Source: a virus. From it: 37,194 nt of DNA. The position numbers and the translations under genes are program-made. Positions within the stretch are counted from its first letter, which is position 1; every line of letters begins with the position of its first letter. The stretch covers positions 1 through 37,194 of IMG/VR virus record IMGVR_UViG_3300034280_000224; one strand, given 5' to 3'. The notes under the pieces are model-generated. The model was not told the origin of the DNA, ran no database searches, and saw only the letters and a list, made by a program, of their open reading frames with translations. Shown piece by piece: positions 32,081 to 37,194 of this stretch.

Positions 32081-32099
32081 AAATATTTATATTTATATC
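32081..32099. promoter_or_regulatory. AT-rich late-type element, divergent
   Basis: AAATATTTATATTTATATC contains two ATATTTAT units on the + strand, 19 and 25 bases before the bS21 ATG at 32116, and TATAAATATAAATA on the - strand, about 45 bases before the ATG at 32035. It resembles the portal motif and could serve both genes; orientation is uncertain. Confidence 0.5.
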
Positions 32100-32115
32100 A
32101 ACAACCAAAAATTTT

Positions 32116-32301
32116 ATGTTATTAGTAGAAGTAAAAAAAGGAAACATTGAGAAGGCCCTAAAAGACCTGAAAGGAAAAGTTATTAGAACCAAACAAAACT
32201 CAGCTTTGTTTGAGAGAAAAGAGTTTGTAAAACCTTCAGTTAAGAAAAGAGCCCAAATCATTAAGGCTTCCTATATTCAAAAATTAAAGTCCCTCGTTTA
32301 G
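32116..32301 (+). CDS. rpsU: Ribosomal protein bS21 (phage-encoded)
   Basis: 61 residues, the usual bS21 size. After a start MLLVEVKKGNIEKALKDLK comes a helix-turn-helix of basic residues with FERKEFVKPSVKKRAQIIKA (32-51) and SYIQKL. The KPSVxKRAQIxKAxYIQ pattern is the Bacteroidota form of bS21, distinct from the proteobacterial Arg-rich tail. Tyr53 is at the place of the Tyr that helps shield the anti-Shine-Dalgarno end of 16S rRNA in Flavobacterium ribosomes. The gene is alone on the + strand among - strand virion genes and its end overlaps the neighbouring gene by 18 bases. It may replace host bS21 on ribosomes late in infection. Confidence 0.88.
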   Translation: MLLVEVKKGNIEKALKDLKGKVIRTKQNSALFERKEFVKPSVKKRAQIIKASYIQKLKSLV

Positions 32302-32994
32302 TTTTCCTAACTTATAGTAATTCAATTCGTTAAACGATTCGTTTTGCAATTTGTTTAAAACTTGATCTATAGTCTTTGACGTTTCTTCGTCTGAGCTATC
32401 TTTTTGCGAGTTTAATTTTTCAAAAACATCTGACTTCAATTTATTATAGTTTTCAATCAAAGTTTCTTTTGGGGTAGATAACAATTTCTTTAATTCTTTT
32501 CTTTCAGATTCAGAAAGTGACTGAATGTATTTCTCAACAGTTTTGTTTGCAACATTCACCATAGATTTTAAAGGTACATTAATTATCTCTTTTTTTTCTT
32601 GTTCTTTAGTTTTTAAATTTTCTAAAATAACTTTCTTACTTTTAATTTTGTTTTCTAAAGTTAAAACATTTGTTGAGAATAGATTGTCAATTTCTTTGTA
32701 TGTATTTTCACACTGAACATGACCAACCCACATTTTAAGTTCTTTCACACTGAAAGGAGAAACTTTATTAAATAAGTTTTCGTATGCGGTTATTGATTCA
32801 TTTATGAATTCATTTGCAATACTTTCCTGAAGACCTTTATTACTTGATAATTCGTCGTACAAGAAAAATATTTTTGATATATTTTTGTTTTTTAAAACTA
32901 ACTCTTCAAATACGAATAAGTTATCCTTTAGAGTACCTTTTTTATAGGATTCAGTTAAATGTGTTTCTATTTTTGATTTTAATTCTCCGAACAT
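32284..32994 (-). CDS. Hypothetical helical protein downstream of portal
   Basis: 236 residues, nearly all predicted helix, Lys/Glu-rich, with coiled-coil-like stretches at about 108-135 (TLENKIKSKKVILENLKTKE) and 150-215. A WVGHVQCE motif is the only distinctive part. Position between portal and protease and the helical, charged composition are reminiscent of a prohead core component, but no family match is seen. Its start is 14 bases after a GATATTTAT element. The last 18 bases overlap the convergent bS21 gene. Confidence 0.75.
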   Translation of the reverse strand: MFGELKSKIETHLTESYKKGTLKDNLFVFEELVLKNKNISKIFFLYDELSSNKGLQESIANEFINESITAYENLFNKVSPFSVKELKMWVGHVQCENTYKEIDNLFSTNVLTLENKIKSKKVILENLKTKEQEKKEIINVPLKSMVNVANKTVEKYIQSLSESERKELKKLLSTPKETLIENYNKLKSDVFEKLNSQKDSSDEETSKTIDQVLNKLQNESFNELNYYKLGKLNEGL

Positions 32995-33008
32995 TTTTGT
33001 TTTTTCTA

Positions 33009-33017
33009 ATAAATATC
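33009..33017 (-). promoter_or_regulatory. Late-type promoter motif
   Basis: GATATTTAT on the minus strand, 14 bases before the ATG at 32994. Same motif and spacing class as the gp21 and scaffold sites. Confidence 0.62.
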
Positions 33018-33029
33018 AACTTAATTTGT

Positions 33030-33116
33030 TTATTTCGTCATATTCAGTATCTGTTGTTTCTTCATCTTAAGAAGAAACTTCATATTTTTTTCAGTAAAAT
33101 TTTTAAATTTACTCAT
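33030..33116 (-). CDS. Possible 28-residue peptide gene
   Basis: An ATG at 33116 opens a frame (MSKFKNFTEKNMKFLLKMKK...) that ends in TAA at 33030, in the 133-base gap after the portal gene. The peptide is basic, and an 8-base-pair hairpin (33056-33078) lies in its middle. It is eleven bases after the portal stop codon. Too short and generic to be sure; may be non-coding. Confidence 0.22.
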   Translation of the reverse strand: MSKFKNFTEKNMKFLLKMKKQQILNMTK

Positions 33117-33127
33117 GTAAATAAATA

Positions 33128-34939
33128 TTAATCACCAAGAAGTTTATTTAATTCATCTTCAATAAGACCTAAAGATCCGTTCATTTTTTTAAAATCTAAA
33201 AACTCATCTTCATCAAAATCATCATCTTTAGATTCTAATATTAGTTTATTTTTTTCTTTTCTAATACTTTCAGGAACCGTTGGTGCCGCTTCTGCAGGTG
33301 CTGCTTCTGCAGGTGCCGCTTCGGCTCCTGGTGCTGCTCCCTCAGCCCCTGGTGCTGCAGGTGCTGTAGGTGTCATTGTTCCACCTGTTACAGGTTTATA
33401 AAGTCTATCTACAGTATCAAAAATACCTGTTTTTGTGATAATTGTTGCGGTATTATCAAGTTCAGTAGAAACCGCTCTCTCCATTCTAATTTGTTGTAAC
33501 TCAAGTTTGATTTCTTCATCTGAGAAACCAAAGATATGTTTCTTCGCCCAAGTAGCTGAAACAGGTTGGATTGATTTTGGAATTTCACTAACCATATCTT
33601 TGTATAGTGTTACTTTTTCTTTCCAAACATCAATCATTAACAAGTCGGCTTGTTTCGATGGGTTTGTAAGTTGTAAAGTAAAATTTGACAACTCATCCTC
33701 AAATCCCATAAGGAATAAGTGGATGATTGCAATTTTGTTCATTTCTGCAATTGCAGATTTTTGAATTCTATTGATTGTTCTTGCAAAACGAATATCTAAT
33801 AATGATAAGTTTTTACCATCACCTACAGGTTCCTCAAATCCTAAATAAGCTTTAGGAATACGAAGTGCTGTAACTAATTTCTTTTGGATATATTCAATAT
33901 CTGCAATTTCAGATAAGTTTTGTGCTCCCTGTAAAGTTTCAATCGGACTTTGTTGTGCCGGATCACGTACAGGAATAAAGTAATCTTGATCTACCGCCAT
34001 TTGGTTAAATCGTAAATCCACATTTCCTGTTTTTCTATCAACAACTTGATCTCTTTTAAATTTGTTTGCAACTCTTTGTACGTATGGTTCTACGTCTTTG
34101 TCATCCATGTTACCAACGTAAACTTTAAATACTCTTCTTTCAGGTGCTCTTGATGTTCTATAAATTAACATCGCATCTTCTGCCAATACCAACTGTTTCC
34201 AAATACGACGAGCTTTTTCTAACATCGATGTTCCATAAGGTAGTTTTCTATCATCACCCAATAATCTAAAGTGAGCGACCTCCCAAGTATTAAATTCTGT
34301 GTCTCTTGATTTCCACGAAAACTTAAGTGCCTTTCTGTTTAAATTCATTGTTGCTTGATATGTTCTTGAGTCAACTCCTCTTTCTAATCTTTCAATTTCA
34401 ATATTAGGTAGTTGTAAACATCCTGTAACTCCTTTTTCAGGGTCCAATTTTAAATAAACAAAATTATCACCATACTTACACATGTTTCTAATCCACATAG
34501 GTAAGTTGGTGTTTATATCTAAAGTATTGATGAATAAATCAACTAATATACTTTTTATTCTTTTGGATTCTGAGTAAACCTGTAAAACATAACCGTTTTG
34601 ATCAGGTGTTGTTGATTCCTCAGCATAGATATCTAAAGCAGTTGATATCTCAGGAGTATATTCCATCGATTCATAGTCATAGAATGCTGCTAATCTTGTT
34701 GGTTCGTAATATACGGCTTGGGTATATAAATTATTTTCTACTTTAGCCCAATTGCCACTTAAATAAAGAGATTGCTGATTTTGAAGTTTTGCCTTTTCGT
34801 ATTCAGCTTTATCTTGAGTTTTTAAAATTTCTTTTTTATCTAACTTGTAATCAGGTTGACCTTGACCTAATGTAGAATCAGGTCCAAAAGTCGTCGCTAA
34901 CCTTTGCCAAACCGTTAGATTTTTATTGTTATTTTCCAT
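33128..34939 (-). CDS. gp20: Portal vertex protein, gp20-like
   Basis: 603 residues against 524 in T4. Core features: YDYESMEYTPEISTALDIYA (87-106), MCKYGDNFVYLKLDPE (about 154-169), YGTSMLEKARRIWKQLVLAEDAML, and PIETLQGAQNLSEIADIEYI, the gp20 crown-wing pattern, followed by KKLVTALRIPKAYLGFEE. It forms the dodecameric ring through which DNA enters and to which the tail attaches. The extra length is a C-terminal Ala/Pro/Glu linker (about 523-558) and an acidic helical tail. The linker DNA is a GC-rich patch in AT-rich surroundings. Its own late-type motif lies at 34961-34969. Confidence 0.94.
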   Translation of the reverse strand: MENNNKNLTVWQRLATTFGPDSTLGQGQPDYKLDKKEILKTQDKAEYEKAKLQNQQSLYLSGNWAKVENNLYTQAVYYEPTRLAAFYDYESMEYTPEISTALDIYAEESTTPDQNGYVLQVYSESKRIKSILVDLFINTLDINTNLPMWIRNMCKYGDNFVYLKLDPEKGVTGCLQLPNIEIERLERGVDSRTYQATMNLNRKALKFSWKSRDTEFNTWEVAHFRLLGDDRKLPYGTSMLEKARRIWKQLVLAEDAMLIYRTSRAPERRVFKVYVGNMDDKDVEPYVQRVANKFKRDQVVDRKTGNVDLRFNQMAVDQDYFIPVRDPAQQSPIETLQGAQNLSEIADIEYIQKKLVTALRIPKAYLGFEEPVGDGKNLSLLDIRFARTINRIQKSAIAEMNKIAIIHLFLMGFEDELSNFTLQLTNPSKQADLLMIDVWKEKVTLYKDMVSEIPKSIQPVSATWAKKHIFGFSDEEIKLELQQIRMERAVSTELDNTATIITKTGIFDTVDRLYKPVTGGTMTPTAPAAPGAEGAAPGAEAAPAEAAPAEAAPTVPESIRKEKNKLILESKDDDFDEDEFLDFKKMNGSLGLIEDELNKLLGD

Positions 34940-34960
34940 ATTAAAAGTTTAACTATAGAT

Positions 34961-34969
34961 ATAAATATT
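34961..34969 (-). promoter_or_regulatory. Late-type promoter motif before portal gene
   Basis: AATATTTAT on the minus strand (GATATTTAT with the first base changed), 21 bases before the ATG at 34939. Longer spacing than the other sites. Confidence 0.5.
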
Positions 34970-34976
34970 TCAATAG

Positions 34977-35159
34977 TTAGTTAGTCGTCGATCCACTCAA
35001 AGATTGTAACGCTTCTTTTTGTGTGGGCGTTAGATCATAAGGGTTTGTTTTTTTAAAAGTTACAGGAAATACTTTTTGTCCTGTTGTTACTTCACCTGAA
35101 ACAACCAATCTTGATCCATTTGCAATTCTACCTGTTTTTGCTCTAAAATCTAATCCCAT
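34977..35159 (-). CDS. Small hypothetical protein between terminase and portal
   Basis: 60 residues. Beta-rich start MGLDFRAKTGRIANGSRLVV, then GEVTTGQKVFPVTFKK and a helical end DLTPTQKEALQSL. It begins four bases after the terminase stop, so the two are coupled. In T4 this interval holds the sheath (18) and tube (19) genes, which are absent here. Could be a head-completion or neck piece; nothing specific supports it. Confidence 0.72.
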   Translation of the reverse strand: MGLDFRAKTGRIANGSRLVVSGEVTTGQKVFPVTFKKTNPYDLTPTQKEALQSLSGSTTN

Positions 35160-35163
35160 AATT

Positions 35164-36942
35164 TTATTTCATTAAACCACCAAATAACCAACCATATGTT
35201 TGATAGTCGTCTCTTGATGGACCATTATTATGTAATCCCATTCTATCTCTAAGTACATTCTGATTGGGTATTACAGGATCAAAATGTGCCTCTTTGGCAA
35301 CCGCATCATTATTTACGACAGCCCAAGACTCAATCATATTTTTTGTGTGTTCAGTAGCTCTTTCTAATTTTGAAAATGAGGATTCTCCAACATATAACGC
35401 CATTGATATACCCATAATAAGGTCATCGTGTTGACCTTTTTGGTGGTCAGGTCTACCGTTTATGTAGACAAATGTGTTCATCTCGTTATACAAACGAACA
35501 CTTCTAATACCAAATTTATGTCTTACACTTTCCTCAAATGCCGCAATAATCTGAACTCTTTTATTGTTAAAGTTAATACCTGGTATCTTATCAGCCGAAG
35601 TTTTATTTACCGCCCATATATTCATAGAATCAACTCCATCAATATATAAACTTTTATAACCCAACTCTTGCATTTTTCTAACTGTCGTTATACCCATACC
35701 ACCGGTAATATCGACAACAACAAACGCATTATACATCATGCCCCACTTATATGCTACTTCCGCCAAAGTATCAGGTGGAATTTTTCCTACATATTCTAAG
35801 ACTTGTTCTCTTTCGTCAAAATCAATTATTTGAATAGATGAAAAGTCTTCACTATCACCTCGAGAAACATCGACACCCATAATGTACTTGTGACCTTCAA
35901 TTGGTTCTTTCCAAATCCATAAGGAATTACCCATAAGTTTCGAAGGTGGTTCTTGTATTGTATTTTCTTTAATAAACTCTAATTGTTTGTTATCAAATAC
36001 GTTGTCTCCCGAACCTAAAAATTCACAATTTAACTCTTGGTTAATTTTACGTTTATCGTATTTAAGTTTTTTAACCATTTTTTCATACCAAGAAGAACAA
36101 GGTTTGTATCCTTGACTAAAAAAATGTTTCATTTCATCATAATCCCTATTAAATGGATCAGTATGAGCCCAAGAAATATTTTTTGATTCATCAAAATCTT
36201 CACGATTTAAAAGATAATGAACAATATCATCGGTTGGTACCAAATAAAGATCCTTGGTATATCTCGGATCTCTATACCAATACATCTCAGAAATTTTGAA
36301 GTTATTCATTCCTTTCAATGATTGGTCATATATTTCATAATAAATTGGGTCATATCCGTTTGGTGTAGAAACCACAATTACCTTACCCCCTGTGGATAAG
36401 GATGCCATACAAGCCGCCCAGAAATCACTATCGGCTTCGATAAACGCCGCTTCATCAAATACAAGAATTGTTGGGGTAAATCCACGAAGGGCATCTTTTG
36501 ATGTTGCCACCGCTTTAACCTCAGATCCGTTATTTAATTTATAATGTCTTTGTGAATTTTTATCGTTTGAGAATCCAGCTCCCACCCAATTTGGCCATTG
36601 ATCAACAAAGGCTCTAATCTTATTTGCCATTTCCATTGACGTATCAAGTTTGTTGGCAATAATTAGAATTTTTTCAGGTTGAGTTTTTTTAGCAAATACC
36701 AATCGTTTAGATATCCAAGCTGCGGTTACTGTTGATACTCCGGCCTGACGATACTTTAACGCAATGTTTTCTTCAAATTTTTCGTAGTCATCTAACAATG
36801 ATACTTGATCAGGAAATAGTTCCAAAGGAACGTATTTGGATACTGTGTTATCGTATGTTTGTAAATATGTTCTTAGAGCGTATGGAGTATCACTCATACA
36901 TCTAGCATATTCAATTAAGACTTGTTCTTTAGTTAATCCCAT
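35164..36942 (-). CDS. gp17: Terminase large subunit, gp17-like
   Basis: 592 residues (T4 gp17: 610). ATPase domain: Walker A-like ALKYRQAGVSTVTAAW (61-76), Walker B TILVFDEAAF (158-167, Asp163 and Glu164) and coupling motif VVSTPNG (190-196). The Walker A lacks Lys in the usual GK(S/T) place; Lys63 at the front of the loop is the likely substitute, as in lambda-type terminases. Nuclease domain: IMGVDVSRGD (Asp358), VVVDITGG (Asp411) and HDDLIMG (Asp506-Asp507), the RNase H-like acidic set. It packages DNA through the portal and cuts the concatemer. Confidence 0.95.
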   Translation of the reverse strand: MGLTKEQVLIEYARCMSDTPYALRTYLQTYDNTVSKYVPLELFPDQVSLLDDYEKFEENIALKYRQAGVSTVTAAWISKRLVFAKKTQPEKILIIANKLDTSMEMANKIRAFVDQWPNWVGAGFSNDKNSQRHYKLNNGSEVKAVATSKDALRGFTPTILVFDEAAFIEADSDFWAACMASLSTGGKVIVVSTPNGYDPIYYEIYDQSLKGMNNFKISEMYWYRDPRYTKDLYLVPTDDIVHYLLNREDFDESKNISWAHTDPFNRDYDEMKHFFSQGYKPCSSWYEKMVKKLKYDKRKINQELNCEFLGSGDNVFDNKQLEFIKENTIQEPPSKLMGNSLWIWKEPIEGHKYIMGVDVSRGDSEDFSSIQIIDFDEREQVLEYVGKIPPDTLAEVAYKWGMMYNAFVVVDITGGMGITTVRKMQELGYKSLYIDGVDSMNIWAVNKTSADKIPGINFNNKRVQIIAAFEESVRHKFGIRSVRLYNEMNTFVYINGRPDHQKGQHDDLIMGISMALYVGESSFSKLERATEHTKNMIESWAVVNNDAVAKEAHFDPVIPNQNVLRDRMGLHNNGPSRDDYQTYGWLFGGLMK

Positions 36943-36947
36943 ATTAC

Positions 36948-36956
36948 ATAAATATC
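36948..36956 (-). promoter_or_regulatory. Late-type promoter motif before terminase gene
   Basis: GATATTTAT on the minus strand, only five bases before the ATG at 36942. A transcript starting at the usual distance would be nearly leaderless. Confidence 0.5.
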
Positions 36957-36980
36957 AATTCAGGGATTTTGTTGTAAAGT

Positions 36981-37194
36981 CTATTTTTTACCAATAGAAA
37001 ACATTTTACCTATAGGTAGTTCCATTGGTGCCTCAGCAGAAAACATAGTAACTTTTTTTGGTCTACGAATTATCATAGACTTCATTTTTTTAGATTTTTT
37101 TTTTACTGTCTCAATAATATCTTTTTTAGTCATTTTTGGTGAGATATTATTATCTACCATTTCAGATATTTTTTTTTCCAGAAATTTTTCAAAC
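36981..37194 (-). CDS. C-terminal part of a Lys-rich protein (partial)
   Basis: The minus strand is open from the window edge down to a TAG at 36981-36983, giving the last 70 residues of a protein. It is very basic, with EMVDNNISPKMTKKDIIETV as a probable helix pair, then KKKSKKMKSMIIRRPKKV and an end APMELPIGKMFSIGKK. The Lys runs and position just upstream of terminase would fit a DNA-binding or small-terminase-like protein, but no diagnostic motif is visible. The start lies outside the window. Confidence 0.68.
   Translation of the reverse strand, partial: FEKFLEKKISEMVDNNISPKMTKKDIIETVKKKSKKMKSMIIRRPKKVTMFSAEAPMELPIGKMFSIGKK

Noticed and set aside
31568-32994. T4 gp67 and gp68 homologues between portal and protease
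   Set aside because: The position fits, but neither protein shows recognisable similarity or size match; function left open.
33056-33078. 8-base-pair hairpin as a terminator after the portal gene
   Set aside because: No U-tract follows on the minus strand, so it does not fit a rho-independent terminator.
32814-33131. Hydrophobic 105-residue frame on the + strand
   Set aside because: Mostly antisense of the helical gene at 32284-32994; Phe/Leu-rich composition follows from Lys/Glu-rich codons on the other strand, and no start signal is visible.
1-37194. tRNA genes, CRISPR arrays, insertion sequences, integrase or attachment sites
   Set aside because: None seen by eye; gaps are too short for most tRNAs. 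A tRNAscan or repeat search was not possible here.

Overview
The window is a piece of an AT-rich tailed-phage genome of the T4-like (straboviral, contractile-tail) superfamily. The capsid cassette is recognisable: large terminase (gp17-like), portal (gp20), prohead protease (gp21), an acidic core scaffold in the gp22 position, and the major capsid protein (gp23). A gp55-like late sigma factor, PhoH and dUTPase fit the same lineage. Several signs point to a Bacteroidota (Flavobacteriia-like) host. I see no convincing Shine-Dalgarno sequences. One promoter matches the Bacteroidota housekeeping consensus TTG-N19-TAnnTTTG. A phage ribosomal protein bS21 carries the Bacteroidota-type C-terminal signature. 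A small protein resembles DUF4494, a family I associate with Bacteroidota. The host assignment is inference.

Layout. (1) 1-719: the tail end of an upstream gene, a Gln-rich hypothetical gene and a rho-independent terminator. (2) 724-18707 (+): a tightly packed, largely overlapping gene train. It opens behind a possible host-type promoter and contains about ten glycosyltransferase genes, a cytidylyltransferase, a 3'-5' exonuclease, dUTPase, a nucleotide-sugar block (SDR, ColD-like 3-dehydratase, gmd, fcl/colC-like, galE), phoH, a HAD-like gene, and finally the late sigma factor. (3) 18719-25162 (+): structural or baseplate-type genes, including a gp5-like OB-fold protein and a Cys-rich small protein, several with their own AT-rich late-type promoter. 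(4) 25235-26837: small accessory genes in both orientations, ending in a bidirectional terminator. (5) 26884-37194 (-): the capsid and packaging cassette in the order 17, small ORF, 20, unknown, (bS21 on the + strand), unknown, 21, DUF4494-like, 22, 23.

How the genes may work together. The sugar block can plausibly make GDP-4-keto-6-deoxymannose (Gmd). A PMP-dependent, His-for-Lys dehydratase of the ColD type could then remove the 3-OH, and an Fcl/ColC-like reductase could finish a GDP-6-deoxy- or GDP-3,6-dideoxyhexose. The surrounding glycosyltransferases would transfer this and other sugars to virion proteins or to the host surface. The gp55-like sigma factor probably reads the repeated AT-rich motif (sense-strand GATATTTAT, often as the palindrome TATTTATAAATA) that lies about 10-14 bases before many virion genes. 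The phage bS21 could modify host ribosomes, which in Bacteroidota use bS21 to hide the anti-Shine-Dalgarno sequence. No gene-free stretch exceeds 300 bases. I saw no tRNA genes, CRISPR arrays, insertion sequences or integrase.
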